From assembly GCA_020720805.1 (NCBI GenBank), contig DYNZ01000009.1, positions 1 to 64,000 on the forward strand: a DNA stretch of 64,000 nucleotides, written 5' to 3'. A program made the translations under genes and the position numbers. The notes beneath the pieces are model-generated. The model was not told where the DNA came from. It worked only from the letters and a program-made list of their open reading frames with translations, and did not search any database. The stretch is from Leptospira biflexa (GTDB lineage: Bacteria; Spirochaetota; DYNZ01). This document shows, piece after piece, positions 1-9,713 of this stretch; positions within the stretch are counted from its first letter, which is position 1; every line of letters starts with the position of its first letter.

Positions 1-109
1 AACGTCCTTTTGGCACAAAGTCCATTGCAAACAGTAAATACTGGCTAAAGGGTGCATCGACATCGCTGGCATTGCCTTGCGATATCCGAAAACCAAAATG
101 CCTTTAGTA
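1..109 (-). repeat. Dispersed intergenic repeat, copy A (runs off the left edge)
   Basis: Two repeat modules lie side by side. Positions 1-36 are the reverse complement of the start of copy B near 35,488 (core ACTGTTTGCAA, then GTGCCAAAAGGACG). Positions 39-109 match 55,962-56,031 almost base for base (core CTGGCTAAAGGGTGC, ending CCAAAATGCCTTTAGT). The element is cut by the window edge. It lies downstream of the minus-strand membrane-protein gene ending at 172. No transposase is attached. Its left boundary cannot be seen. Confidence 0.85.
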
Positions 110-171
110 TCTATATCACATAGAGACAGAGTATTTATTTAAATCGAATAGATTCCTTTGTTCTATTGAAA

Positions 172-573
172 TTATTTTACTTTGCGGTACAAAAGAAAAA
201 GCCAGAGCCAGTAGAGTAAAATACCCACAGTTTCAAGCCAGAAATGGAGCATCGTTATCCCCTGCCCCAGATCGCGGAAATTGGTAACGATATTGATGGC
301 AATCAGGCCGGCCAAAGCTCCGCCCCCCGCGATTAGCACGGTTCGAACCAGACGCAGGCGATAGGTTAAATCTTCAGCCGCTGTAAAAAAAATCAAAGAC
401 CAGCCAAAAGCAAGAAAAGCGATGACTCGATCCTGGTACGCATAGGAAGGGGCGTCAAAATAGAGGAATATCATCGATACATTCAGACCAAAAAGATAAG
501 CTGCCGTGATCAATAAAAAGTAAAGCCCGCCCGCCCGCAGAGACCATTTTAATAGACTAATTTTTGAAGCCAT
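172..573 (-). CDS. Small four-helix integral membrane protein, unknown function
   Basis: A 133-residue protein that is mostly hydrophobic. About four membrane spans are visible, near residues 10-30, 45-63, 75-95 and 105-128, and it ends in a basic RKVK tail. The reading frame is open further upstream, but the ATG at 573 is chosen because GGAAAGG precedes it at suitable spacing; the longer version would run into the neighbouring gene. The start lies 11 bases after the stop of the hemolysin III gene on the same strand, so the two are probably co-transcribed. I do not recognise a family. A role in the membrane is all that can be inferred. Confidence 0.7.
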   Translation of the reverse strand: MASKISLLKWSLRAGGLYFLLITAAYLFGLNVSMIFLYFDAPSYAYQDRVIAFLAFGWSLIFFTAAEDLTYRLRLVRTVLIAGGGALAGLIAINIVTNFRDLGQGITMLHFWLETVGILLYWLWLFLLYRKVK

Positions 574-584
574 AACACCTTTCC

Positions 585-1259
585 TTATATGACAATGTGA
601 CAGCAGATTCCTGCAAAATGCGATGCGCTGCCCAAAAGAACAAAGATATGCCAGATTGTATGGCCAAAAGGGATTTTTTTCCAAAGATAGAAAAAGGTTC
701 CAATCGAATAAAAAAAACCGCCAATGAAGATCCACTGAATCAACTCATAGGGCGCTGTGTCCCATAACGGCCTGAGGATCATCAGAAAAACCCAGCCCAT
801 AGCCAGATAGATCAGGGTGGAAATAAAGCGATAACGATCCAGAAAAAAAATCTTAAAGATAATTCCGGCCGCAGCCATAACCCAGATGCCGATGCACAAG
901 GGAATGCCCCATTTAGGTTCAAGCACATTGAGGGCTATCGGGGTGTAGGTTCCAGCGATCAATATAAAGATAGCTAGATTATCCAAAAGATTGAAATAGC
1001 GCTTTTTTTTGGCATCCTTCGCCAGGTGGTATAAAGTTGAGGCAAGATAAAGCACCACCAGGCTCAGCCCATACACCAGGACACTAATGCTTTTCGTATC
1101 AGTAATTCCAGTTCCTGATCCGTGAATCACCATAGCCACCAGCGCTAAAATACTTAGCACGACACCGACTCCATGGGTAATGGCATTTCCCATCTCTTCG
1201 CGGGGAGAACATTCACGAGCAGCGCCCTGAAAAAAATAAGAAACTTTTGATAAAACCAT
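585..1259 (-). CDS. Hemolysin III / YqfA family (PAQR-like) membrane protein
   Basis: A 224-residue polytopic membrane protein. The family signature is clear: an N-terminal EEMGNAITHGVGVVLS segment, the STLYH motif before a charged loop, LDNLAIFILIAGTYTP, and the C-terminal HTIWHIFVLLGSASHF motif. The conserved histidines of the PAQR/hemolysin III superfamily are present; in that superfamily they bind a metal within the membrane. About seven spans are expected. The true role in bacteria is uncertain, and hemolysis is a historical label. The start at 1259 is preceded by AAGGG; the frame is open further up, but that part looks non-coding. It is divergently oriented to the ADP-ribosylglycohydrolase gene across about 120 bases, which must hold both promoters. 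Confidence 0.9.
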   Translation of the reverse strand: MVLSKVSYFFQGAARECSPREEMGNAITHGVGVVLSILALVAMVIHGSGTGITDTKSISVLVYGLSLVVLYLASTLYHLAKDAKKKRYFNLLDNLAIFILIAGTYTPIALNVLEPKWGIPLCIGIWVMAAAGIIFKIFFLDRYRFISTLIYLAMGWVFLMILRPLWDTAPYELIQWIFIGGFFYSIGTFFYLWKKIPFGHTIWHIFVLLGSASHFAGICCHIVI

Positions 1260-1381
1260 AAAACCCTTGAAATATTTCTGATGTTTACAGAAAAAAGATG
1301 AACTCACTTTATGGGATACGATCAAATGATCCCCATTTTGTTGCAAAAAAAATAAAGTTTCAACAAAAAAGGCAGTTTTTT

Positions 1382-2176
1382 ATGCTGGGAGCGATCGCGG
1401 GCGATATTATTGGCAGTGTTTATGAATTCAATCCTGTAAAACAGAAAGAATTTCCCCTCTTTTCGGATCATTCCGAGTTCACAGACGACACAGTAATGAC
1501 AATCGCCACCGCGGAGGCCCTACTTCATCATCGTCCCTATACCGAATCATTCCGCTCCTGGGGACGACGCTACCCAGGAAGGGGTTATGGCACTCACTTC
1601 CAAGCATGGCTAAACAGCGACAGCCTTGGACCCTACAACAGCTTTGGGAACGGCTCAGCCATGCGGGTTTCTCCGGTAGCTTATAGCTGCAACGCCCTGC
1701 CCCAGCTTCTTCTTGAGGCAAAAAAAAACGCAGAGGGAACTCACAACCATCCTGAGGGGATTAAAGGAGCTCAGGCTACCGCGGTCGCTATATTTTGGGC
1801 GCGGCAAAATCCTGCCCAGGACAAAGAGGCACTGCGATCCTATCTGGAAACAACCTTTGATTACCACCTTCAACGCACCTGCGACTCCATTCGCGAAGGG
1901 TATCATTTTCAGGTATCCTGTCAGCAGTCCGTTCCCGAGTCCATCATTGCCTTTCTCGACTCAACTGACTTTGAGGACGCCATCCGCAATGCCGTTAGTC
2001 TTGGCGGGGATGCCGATACAATGGCAGCGATCAGCGGCAGCATCGCAGAACCCTATTATGGCGGCGTGCCGCAACATATCCAAAAGGAGGTCATGGCGCG
2101 TCTACCCCAAGAGATGATAACAATAGTAAACAATTTTTACGAAAGACTCGTCCAGACCAATAACAACGAAAAGTAA
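1382..2176 (+). CDS. ADP-ribosylglycohydrolase family protein
   Basis: A 264-residue protein starting MLGAIAGDIIGSVYEF. The family's metal-binding and catalytic elements are all visible: FTDDTVMT near residues 33-40, GNGSAMRVSP near 85-95, a HNHPEGIKGAQA segment, and LGGDADTMAAISGSIAEPYYG near the C-terminus. Members (DraG/ARH type) remove ADP-ribose from modified proteins or small molecules using two Mg ions held by these Asp and Thr residues. The substrate cannot be told from sequence. The frame is open upstream to 1298, but the ATG at 1382 matches the family N-terminus. No mono-ADP-ribosyltransferase lies nearby, so it is not obviously a DraG-type partner. It is followed by an A/T-rich region. 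Confidence 0.93.
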   Translation: MLGAIAGDIIGSVYEFNPVKQKEFPLFSDHSEFTDDTVMTIATAEALLHHRPYTESFRSWGRRYPGRGYGTHFQAWLNSDSLGPYNSFGNGSAMRVSPVAYSCNALPQLLLEAKKNAEGTHNHPEGIKGAQATAVAIFWARQNPAQDKEALRSYLETTFDYHLQRTCDSIREGYHFQVSCQQSVPESIIAFLDSTDFEDAIRNAVSLGGDADTMAAISGSIAEPYYGGVPQHIQKEVMARLPQEMITIVNNFYERLVQTNNNEK

Positions 2177-2475
2177 ACCACCAAAATAATTTTTCCCCTC
2201 AAAAAAACTGATAAAAGTCAATTATGATAGCGGGTGCTATAATCATCTTCTTTGATGCCGTGATAAAAATTTATTAAATAACCTATTATGATAAGGAAAT
2301 AAATAAGGATAGTTAAATTACACACCTCAAAAAGGAGAGATACTAATCCTTCTCTCTTTTTTGAATTTGGTTGAATTGAAAGCCAAAGGAATTTATCCTC
2401 CCCCATGGCAATCATCAGCAACACGGATTCCAGATTATATTTTTTCAAAAAAACACCCAGTACATCTTCCCCATT

Positions 2476-2772
2476 TTGGTATATATCACGCTACACTCGC
2501 ACTCTCCAAATTCCACCATGTCGATCCATAAAAGCCTGGGAATTCCCTGCAAATATTTGACAAAACTCATGAAGAAAAACTTTGACTCCGGTCTGTTGCA
2601 GGTGACCATCGGAAAAAACGGAGGTTACCAGCTCATCAAGCCCGCGCAGGAGATCACGCTCTGTGATATTATCAATATCAGTGAAAATTTAGGAGCATTG
2701 GATCAATGCATCATGGGACAATTCAGCATCTGCAAAACGCCTCGTTATCCGATGCACTCCTGCCTGTTATAA
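2476..2772 (+). pseudogene. Rrf2-family transcription regulator, probable remnant (NsrR/IscR-like)
   Basis: The translation has the Rrf2 winged-helix core: SIHKSLGIPCKYLTKLMKK, then GKNGGYQLIKPAQEITLCDI, followed by three cysteines (CIMGQFSIC...C) that resemble the Fe-S-binding Cys cluster of NsrR/IscR. The protein is defective at both ends. The N-terminal helix seems to begin before the TTG at 2476 (in-frame residues include QYIFPILVYITLHSH), yet no ATG is in frame; an upstream ATG at 2405 is in another frame. The C-terminus stops about 40 residues early for the family. It is either a decayed gene or one with an odd start. It lies 340 bases before a chemoreceptor with a nitrate-sensor-like domain. 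Confidence 0.55.
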
Positions 2773-3113
2773 ATCTACGAAGCGAACAAAAAGTATTTCT
2801 AACAAGGGAACCTTTCTAAATTTATACAAGGAAGCTTCCTTAACGCTACAATATGGTGCAATTTTTCTGTAAAAATTTCAAGATTGAAAAAAAGGCCAAT
2901 TTATCTCAATCTTGAAATGATTTTTTTTTACTGCATGATTCCCTTGCCAGGGATGCATGATATATCATTAATTCTTTCGATTTTTCTTTATTAACACTTT
3001 TAAGATAATCCTGTTAGTGGGTATATAAGAAATTAAATTCGAAAAAAATCAAGATTACCTTTTCCCCTTTTTTCAAATATTAGCATTACAATGTGACCGG
3101 AGATGAATATTAG
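2773..3113. other. A/T-rich intergenic region with palindromes upstream of the chemoreceptor gene
   Basis: No credible gene is seen. Two perfect palindromes stand out: AAGGAAGCTTCCTT at 2828-2841 and ATGATATATCAT at 2957-2968. A short hairpin, TCCCT-TGCC-AGGGA, lies at about 2939-2952. The region must hold the promoter of the chemoreceptor gene at 3114, whose likely ribosome site is CCGGAG just before 3105. Any regulator binding is inference. Confidence 0.4.
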
Positions 3114-4826
3114 ATGGCCTCACAAAAAGCCCCAGCCAAAAGGCAAAAGATTCTTTTCAAGCTCTTACTGCCATTGACCCTTTTTTTTATCTTTCTGATC
3201 GCTATTTTTGCCTCGACCCTGACGCTCCTCGAGATGCAAAATTATGACGCTGTTGTGGTAAACCTGGCTGGGCGGCAACGGATGTTGAGCCAAAAAATGA
3301 CAAAAGAGATTCTCCATTACCACTATTTGCGTCAGCAAAAGGGGGAAGATGCCGATGCCTCCCCCATAAAAAAAACGGTCAGGGTCTTTGACGCTACGCA
3401 CAACGCGCTCTATAAAGGAGGCGAGGCTCCCTTTGATCTTACCTGGAAAAAGATGATCTATTTACCAGGAGCTGAAAGCGTGGAAACCAGGCAACAGATG
3501 CAAGTGGTAACCGATAAATGGAATCAGTTTTCAAAGCGAATCGACTCCTTTCTGGCAAATTATGCCGAAGAAGATCTTCATAAAATCCTGGCGATGAATT
3601 TGGAGATCCTGGCAAGCATGAACCAAGCTGTAGATCTTTTTCAATTCCAAGCCGAAAAAAAATTATCGCTGTTGCGCTATATCCAAACTATTTTCGTGAC
3701 CCTTGGTGCGTTCCTTATCATCCTGGCTATTTTTTATTATAAGAAAAAAATTATCGCTCCCCTGATACTGCTGATCAATCAATCGGAAAAGCTAAAAAGT
3801 GGAAGCGCTGATTTAACATATCGATTGCCCGTTACCAACCATGACGAGATCGGCACCTTGGCAGAAAATTTTAATAAATTTCTGGATCAGATGCAGATTC
3901 TTATTCGTACAATTCAGGAGTTCACAAATGGGCAAAAAATAATTTCTTCTTCGATGCAAGAATACGTAGACCAATTATCTCAAATGGCTGAGGAGCAGTC
4001 CTCGGAAATGGAGCAGTCAAGCGCCGCAGTAGAAGAGTTATCCTCGGCAAGTGATCTGATCGCGCAGAACATTAAAACCCAATCAGAAAAGGTGGGGCAA
4101 AACAAAGAGGATACAATCACCTTGAGCAGTATTTCTGAAAATATGCATGCATCTTTTCACTCTCTGCGAGACTGGACAACAAAATCGACTATCAGCGTCC
4201 AGAAAGGAGAAACAACGGTGCATCAACTTGTCACAGCGATGAACGAAATCCTCAATGCCTCAAACCAGATCACCGGTTTTATCAGCCAGATCACTGATAT
4301 ATCTGACCAGACGAATCTATTATCGCTCAACGCGGCTATTGAGGCAGCCAGGGCCGGAGATTCGGGAAAAGGATTTGCGGTGGTCGCTGATGAAATATCC
4401 AAGCTATCAGAAAAAACCGTAATGAGTGTTAAAGAGATCACAAAATTAATTCAATTTACCAATGAAGCCGTTCATACCGGCAAGGATATGGTGCAAAACA
4501 CAGGACAATTTGTTGAAAAAATGGTCAATCTAGTGCGCCAATTGAGCGACTTTTCGGAAAAAGTTATTTCCCAGGTGGAACAGCAGAAGGTACGCACCGA
4601 GGCAATAAAAAACCGGGTCGTTTCTGTTTCGCAGATCGCGGATATCGTCGTCAGCGCAGCGCATGAACAAAAAAATGGCACTGATGAACTGAATCAGGCA
4701 ATTTTCAGACTTGCCGAAAGGGCCGAACAGTTGAACACCTTATCCAGCACTATCGGAGGTAAGGCCGTTAGTATGCAATCCAGCGCGCAGAGCCTCTTCG
4801 CGATAATAACTCACTACAAAATTTAA
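3114..4826 (+). CDS. Methyl-accepting chemotaxis protein with PilJ/NarX-type sensor domain
   Basis: A 570-residue transmembrane chemoreceptor. A first membrane helix at about residues 18-39 is followed by the P-box-like motif [13 protein letters not shown] (50-62), typical of the PilJ/NarX/NarQ nitrate-nitrite sensor module. A second helix lies near 189-211, then a HAMP domain (about 211-265) and the cytoplasmic signalling helices. The conserved hairpin tip [15 protein letters not shown]...[11 protein letters not shown] is near residues 400-430, where CheA and CheW would bind. There is no C-terminal CheR pentapeptide. Nitrate or nitrite as ligand is inference from the P-box; PilJ-type domains can also serve other signals. 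The stop overlaps the convergent response-regulator/kinase gene by four bases. Confidence 0.93.
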   Translation: MASQKAPAKRQKILFKLLLPLTLFFIFLIAIFASTLTLLEMQNYDAVVVNLAGRQRMLSQKMTKEILHYHYLRQQKGEDADASPIKKTVRVFDATHNALYKGGEAPFDLTWKKMIYLPGAESVETRQQMQVVTDKWNQFSKRIDSFLANYAEEDLHKILAMNLEILASMNQAVDLFQFQAEKKLSLLRYIQTIFVTLGAFLIILAIFYYKKKIIAPLILLINQSEKLKSGSADLTYRLPVTNHDEIGTLAENFNKFLDQMQILIRTIQEFTNGQKIISSSMQEYVDQLSQMAEEQSSEMEQSSAAVEELSSASDLIAQNIKTQSEKVGQNKEDTITLSSISENMHASFHSLRDWTTKSTISVQKGETTVHQLVTAMNEILNASNQITGFISQITDISDQTNLLSLNAAIEAARAGDSGKGFAVVADEISKLSEKTVMSVKEITKLIQFTNEAVHTGKDMVQNTGQFVEKMVNLVRQLSDFSEKVISQVEQQKVRTEAIKNRVVSVSQIADIVVSAAHEQKNGTDELNQAIFRLAERAEQLNTLSSTIGGKAVSMQSSAQSLFAIITHYKI

Positions 4827-5947
4827 TGCCCCTCACTCAGCCATAGCGGCAGGATCAGCGTAAAAACAGATCCCTGCCCAGGCTGGCTCTGGATGTCTAG
4901 ATTGCCACCATGTCGCTGCACAAACTCCCGGCAAAGCACCAGCCCCAGACCAGAACCCTTCTCTCCCTCAGTTCCCTGGGTTGATAAAACATTTCCGACC
5001 TGAAACAGGTGTTCCATTTTTTCTGGTGCAATACCAACCCCTGAATCAGCAATCGATATTTCGGCAAATCCAGAGTGCTGCGTGGAAACAACCCCTGAAA
5101 TGGAAATCCTGCCTCCGGCAGGAGTAAATTTAATGGCATTATTTACCAAATTCCGAATTATCACACTGAGCATATTTTCATCCGCAGATAAAAAAATATC
5201 CCCCTTGTTCAATGTAACCTGAAAACAAATATTTTTCTTTTGGGCCACATTTTTATACAATGCCAAGACATCATCTATAATCGCCACAGGATCTACCTTG
5301 TGAGCGCGGAAAATAATTTTATCGGTTTGTGAGCGGGACCAGGCAAGAAGGTTCTCAATTAGATGGTAGGTTCCTTTCGATACCTCATGAACCCTTGCAA
5401 TCATTTCCTTTTGCTCCTTCAACTCCAGGGAGTCAAAATCCTCCAATAAAATCTGGGTTAAACCGAGTAAAGCGTTAAAGGGTTGAATCAGATCATGTGC
5501 GAGAATCGAAAATAGTTTATCCTTCTCTTCCATAGCTTTGGCTAATTTGGTATTGGCATCAATTAATTTTTGTTCGGAAGCGTGCTTAAAACGAGCGATC
5601 TGAATGGCTATATGCAGATCCCTTTTTTGCAGAGGTTTAACAAGGTAAGCAAAAGGCTCAGTCCTCTCCACTTTTTTTAGATGGTCATCCTCGGCATAAG
5701 CGGTCAGATAGATAACAGGAATATTCATTCTTTCTTTGATTTTCTGCACAGCCTCTATGCCGCTCTGCCCAGAACCTAGATTGATATCGCTTAGCAGCAG
5801 ATCAGGCGTAAAGGTCTTGGCTTTAGCTATTGCCTCATCCGCGCTGACGGCTGTCTCAATTTGGTCATAACCAAGTTCATTCAGCCTCGCCTCAATTTCA
5901 TCAAGGGTAAAGATATTATCTTCAATGACCAAAATCCGCATCCCCAT
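4823..5947 (-). CDS. Hybrid response regulator / histidine kinase (receiver-HisKA-HATPase)
   Basis: A protein of about 374 residues. An N-terminal receiver domain starts MRILVIEDN, with the phosphoacceptor Asp in LLLSDINL (about residue 54) and the conserved Lys in LVKPLQ (about 104). A coiled linker leads to a HisKA domain with the acceptor His in [14 protein letters not shown] (about 151), and a HATPase domain shows N, G1 and G2 boxes ([26 protein letters not shown]). There is no membrane segment, so it is cytoplasmic. The receiver-first order suggests that it takes phosphate from the large PAS kinase just upstream. A GTG at 5965 overlaps the upstream stop; the ATG at 5947 with AGGTG in front is preferred. 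Confidence 0.92.
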   Translation of the reverse strand: MGMRILVIEDNIFTLDEIEARLNELGYDQIETAVSADEAIAKAKTFTPDLLLSDINLGSGQSGIEAVQKIKERMNIPVIYLTAYAEDDHLKKVERTEPFAYLVKPLQKRDLHIAIQIARFKHASEQKLIDANTKLAKAMEEKDKLFSILAHDLIQPFNALLGLTQILLEDFDSLELKEQKEMIARVHEVSKGTYHLIENLLAWSRSQTDKIIFRAHKVDPVAIIDDVLALYKNVAQKKNICFQVTLNKGDIFLSADENMLSVIIRNLVNNAIKFTPAGGRISISGVVSTQHSGFAEISIADSGVGIAPEKMEHLFQVGNVLSTQGTEGEKGSGLGLVLCREFVQRHGGNLDIQSQPGQGSVFTLILPLWLSEGH

Positions 5948-5961
5948 TTTGATTACACCTA

Positions 5962-8913
5962 TCACGCAGGAAATTTTATGATAAACCTGGCACCAGGTTT
6001 CGATTCGATAGATAATTCTCCACCCAATTGTCTGGTTGCGACATTTTTTATGATAAACATTCCAAGTGTCAATGTTTTCTCCGGATCAAAGCCGTCAGGC
6101 AAGCCGACGCCATCGTCTTCCACTTCCATCACCACAGTTTTTCCCTGAAACATATAAAAACGAATGGCTATTGAACCAGATTCCCTGCCGATAAAGGCAT
6201 ACTTCAATGCATTCGATACCAGCTCGTTGATTATCAATCCACAGGGAATTGCCTTTTCAAGGGACATCAGGATAGGCTCAGCCTGAACATCTAACGAAAT
6301 TTGTTGTCCATGGGCGCTATAGGTATGAAACAGATTTCTTGCAAAGTCAGAAATATACTGATGGAAATCTATATTTTCCAAATCTGAGGAGTTATAAATC
6401 TGCTCATGGATCATCGCCATGACGCTGATTCGATCCATGCTATCCTGCAACATACTGCGGATCTCGCTATTATCAATCATACGTTGCTGCTTGAATAAAA
6501 GACTTTGAATCGTTTGCAAATTATTTTTTACCCGGTGATGCACCTCCTTTAGCAGGAGATCTTTTTCGTTGACGGCATCTAGCAACTCGCGATTTCGCAA
6601 TTGCAGCTCCTGTTTAGTCTTTTCTATTTCTGTAATATCACGCGCGTAAACTCCGATTAAATGCACCTCGCCTTCATCATTGAAAACCGGTATCAGCGTG
6701 GTTTTTAATAATTTTGAACCCTGCTCATCGACCAGATCAATAGCCTGTCTAGAAGCGACAACCTTCTGAAGATAAGATGCCCGAAAACGCGCGATAGCTT
6801 CCGGAAAAAGTCGCAAATGATTTTTACCCAATATATCCTCTTTGCGCATATGAATGGAACGACAAAACATCTCGTTGCAATCATGCACAATCCCTTCCGG
6901 CGTGCATAAAAAAATTATATCATTCGATACGTTTAGGGCAAGACTTGCTCTCTCCTCATGAATCTTTGCCGCATTCTCAAGGCGCAACTTCTCTGAAATA
7001 TTCTCAAAAATACAATTGGAATGAAAGGTTTTCCTATTTCCACCGAGGGAACAGGTTCCACTGTAAGCTACTTGAATCTGCTTGTCGCCTTTACAGATAA
7101 GAGTAACCACACTCTTCGAAATAAAACCAACTTCCAGCAATTCAGCAAATTTTTCTCGAAATATCTCGCGAGAATTTTCGCTAATAAAATTTTCAAAACT
7201 CTTACCGATGACTTCGGCTTTGTCGTAACCGGTCTCCCGCAACCACTCTTTATTGACATTGAGAATACGCGCATCAATATCAAGAGATTGATACGGAATC
7301 GGAGCGTTTTCATAAAGATCAACAAGCCTCTTTTCATAGGCAACTCGCCCGGTAATATCCTGTTGGATTCCAAAATGGCCTGTAATTCTGCCCTGCTCGT
7401 CATAAATACAGATATAATCTCCCTCTACAGTCATCTCGGTACCGTCAAAGCGCTTTTCGTTGGTATTTACGCGAAGACGACCAGAATCAAAAAAATTTTT
7501 CCAAACATCTCTTCCTTGCTTTATGTCGTGTGCAAAAAAATCTTTTGGCGTTAAACCGATAAAATCTTCCTCTTTGGCGCGATATTGCTCCAGCATCGCA
7601 CTATTTATTTTTATCACCCTTTGATGTTCAAAAACATAATCAAGAATTTTTTCCATGGCTGCTTCATCGGATTTCGGCCATAGGACAGGTTCATCCAGCA
7701 TCATAAAAAAGAATCCAAGCAGCGATTGGGCGAAAAATGCTTCGTAGATCTGGTTGGTATGGTGGAGTTTTTTGACTGTCTGCTTATACGCAGTGACATC
7801 AACTGCGATGGTGTAAATATATTTTTTTCGATTTATCTCCATTATATCGGCGGATAATAAAACATTGATCTCTTTTCCAGTTTTGGTCTGTAGCACGGCT
7901 TCCTCGTTTTTCAAGGATCCTTCGGATTTCATCTTCAAAAAAAGACGGTCACGGCTCTGTTCGCTGATAATCTGTAAGCCATAGGAGGTTCGTCCTATGA
8001 CCTCATTTTCTGTGTACTCCAATTTTTGCAGAAAGGCAGGATTCACCTGAACATACTCACCTGTTTCCAACAGACTTAAACCGGCAATTTCCGGATGCAA
8101 CTGAAAAGCCTTGGCAAATTTTTCTTCTGACTGTTTTAAGTTAGAAATATCCTTACTCACTCCAAACAATGCCGGCCTGCCATTCCACTCCCCCTGGGTA
8201 ATATAGGTCTCAACCGGAATTTTTTCCCCACTTTTTGATTGGATGGGTATTGGGCAGAAATCTCTCTGATGAGCCAGCATATCGCGCACAATTGAGGCTG
8301 CAGCCTCCCTCAATCCCGGTGGATGCACAGTAAGGACAGACCTCCCCTGTAACTCATCCCTGGAATACCCTAGACGTTCTACCACTGTCCGATTCATGTC
8401 CACAATATTTCCCTGATCGTCCAATATCCAAAGAAAATCATTGACGGAATGAAACAATGAGTTAAAATTTTTTTCTCTTTGCCGTAATGCGGAATCGCTG
8501 CGACTGGCCGCTATAGCATCAATAGTCACAATCGCAGTAAATTGATTTCCACCGACAGGAACATCCAATTGGATCTGCTGTTCTTGCATAACGGTGGCTT
8601 CAGGGTATCGTTCCAGATAATCCGCCAACTCATCACTCCCTTTGATAACAAAGCGCTCCTTGCCATCCCCTTGCTTCGATATGATTACAGTTCGTTGCCC
8701 TTGATTGCCCCAGCCTGTCTGCTCGCTGGTAACAGCCGTTTCTCTACATCGCTGGTTTTGCAAAAAAATAACATTAGTGTCCCGTTCGCGTACTTCCAAA
8801 GCTACGGGAAGGTTCTCAAACGTTTGCCTTAAAACAAAATTCTCTGCCTGTAATTTGGAAACCTTCTCCTCCAACTCAGCAATTTGTTCTATAAATTTCT
8901 TGACTTTTGTCAT
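5962..8913 (-). CDS. Multi-PAS sensor histidine kinase (HisKA_2 family)
   Basis: A 983-residue soluble kinase. A short coiled coil at the N-terminus (about residues 1-35) is followed by a chain of at least five PAS/PAC modules (for example the segments around FNSLFHSVNDFLWILDDQG, GRTSYGLQIISEQ and LNVSNDIIFLCTPEG). The catalytic part begins with LLKEVHHRVKNNLQTIQSL, the phosphoacceptor-His signature of the HisKA_2/HWE-related class, near residue 790. It ends with a HATPase (INELVSNALKYAF, EVEDDGVGLPDGF). No receiver domain is attached; the next gene supplies one. It overlaps trmD by four bases (ATGA), which is unusual because trmD is normally followed by rplS. The signal is unknown; the PAS modules could bind small ligands, haem or flavin. 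Confidence 0.93.
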   Translation of the reverse strand: MTKVKKFIEQIAELEEKVSKLQAENFVLRQTFENLPVALEVRERDTNVIFLQNQRCRETAVTSEQTGWGNQGQRTVIISKQGDGKERFVIKGSDELADYLERYPEATVMQEQQIQLDVPVGGNQFTAIVTIDAIAASRSDSALRQREKNFNSLFHSVNDFLWILDDQGNIVDMNRTVVERLGYSRDELQGRSVLTVHPPGLREAAASIVRDMLAHQRDFCPIPIQSKSGEKIPVETYITQGEWNGRPALFGVSKDISNLKQSEEKFAKAFQLHPEIAGLSLLETGEYVQVNPAFLQKLEYTENEVIGRTSYGLQIISEQSRDRLFLKMKSEGSLKNEEAVLQTKTGKEINVLLSADIMEINRKKYIYTIAVDVTAYKQTVKKLHHTNQIYEAFFAQSLLGFFFMMLDEPVLWPKSDEAAMEKILDYVFEHQRVIKINSAMLEQYRAKEEDFIGLTPKDFFAHDIKQGRDVWKNFFDSGRLRVNTNEKRFDGTEMTVEGDYICIYDEQGRITGHFGIQQDITGRVAYEKRLVDLYENAPIPYQSLDIDARILNVNKEWLRETGYDKAEVIGKSFENFISENSREIFREKFAELLEVGFISKSVVTLICKGDKQIQVAYSGTCSLGGNRKTFHSNCIFENISEKLRLENAAKIHEERASLALNVSNDIIFLCTPEGIVHDCNEMFCRSIHMRKEDILGKNHLRLFPEAIARFRASYLQKVVASRQAIDLVDEQGSKLLKTTLIPVFNDEGEVHLIGVYARDITEIEKTKQELQLRNRELLDAVNEKDLLLKEVHHRVKNNLQTIQSLLFKQQRMIDNSEIRSMLQDSMDRISVMAMIHEQIYNSSDLENIDFHQYISDFARNLFHTYSAHGQQISLDVQAEPILMSLEKAIPCGLIINELVSNALKYAFIGRESGSIAIRFYMFQGKTVVMEVEDDGVGLPDGFDPEKTLTLGMFIIKNVATRQLGGELSIESKPGARFIIKFPA

Positions 8914-9710
8914 AACCTATCCTTCCCATCACGCTTGACCAATAGATCAGGCCTCCGATTGGATGTATCCTCTACACGCATCCGCTCTCTCCATTTTCGA
9001 ATATTTTCATGATGGCCGCTGAGCAACACTTCAGGAACATCCATGCCCTGAAAGGAGGCCGGCCTGGTAAACTGGGGATACTCTAAAAGTCCATTATCAA
9101 AGCTCTCTTCGGATACAGAATTTTCATTTCCCAGAAATCCGGGTAAGTAGCGCAAAAGCGTTTCCACGATAACCAGTGCGGCCGTCTCTCCGCCCATCAA
9201 CACATAATCGCCAATACTAACCTCAAGGTGGCCGTATCGGTCGCAAACACGCTGATCCATACCTTCATAATGGCCGCACACCAGCACCAGCCGACGATAG
9301 CGACTATTTTTCGGAAAAAATTTTTGCCATATCTCCGGTATGATATCCTGATCAAACTCCTTGAAGTGACCAAAATCAAGCGTTTGGGCAAGAAACATAA
9401 CCAGATCCTGGCTCCAAACAGCCCCACGCGGTGTCAAAAAAATAACAAGGTCACCTTGCTGCTGCAAAGCATCGAACGCCGAGGCCAGGGGTTGTGGTGT
9501 CATCACCATACCATTGCCGCCGCCAAAAGGGATATCATCAACCTTGCGGTGTTTGTCAGTGGAATAGTCGCGGATATTCACTATGGAAAAAACGACACTA
9601 TTTTTCTCAATAGCACGCTTCACAAGACTATAGGAGAGAAAGGATTGTATGAAGTCAGGAAAAAGAGTCAGTATGACAATCTCAAATGGCTGGTTGCGCA
9701 GCATATTCAA
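8910..9710 (-). CDS. trmD: tRNA (guanine-N1)-methyltransferase TrmD
   Basis: A 266-residue SPOUT methyltransferase that makes m1G37 in tRNAs reading CNN/G codons, preventing +1 frameshifts. The diagnostic knot motifs are present: DDIPFGGGNGMVM, LVCGHYEGMDQRV and IGDYVLMGGE, then LLEYPQFTRPASF and SGHHENIRKWR in the C-terminal tRNA-binding domain. The usual CGRYEG is CGHYEG here. The segment before it (FKEFDQDIIPEIWQKF) is slightly longer than usual. It is three bases downstream of rimM and overlaps the downstream kinase gene. It belongs to the rpsP-khpA-rimM-trmD ribosome/tRNA cluster. Confidence 0.97.
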   Translation of the reverse strand: MNMLRNQPFEIVILTLFPDFIQSFLSYSLVKRAIEKNSVVFSIVNIRDYSTDKHRKVDDIPFGGGNGMVMTPQPLASAFDALQQQGDLVIFLTPRGAVWSQDLVMFLAQTLDFGHFKEFDQDIIPEIWQKFFPKNSRYRRLVLVCGHYEGMDQRVCDRYGHLEVSIGDYVLMGGETAALVIVETLLRYLPGFLGNENSVSEESFDNGLLEYPQFTRPASFQGMDVPEVLLSGHHENIRKWRERMRVEDTSNRRPDLLVKRDGKDRL

Positions 9711-9713
9711 TAA

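Noticed and set aside
1-26. TGGCAC followed by TTGC as a possible sigma-54 promoter
   Set aside because: The spacing between the boxes is 8 rather than 5 bases, and the sequence is part of the dispersed repeat.
2218-2448. A 76-codon minus-strand frame with one hydrophobic stretch
   Set aside because: No ribosome site, no recognisable family and an A/T-rich setting; it looks like a chance frame.
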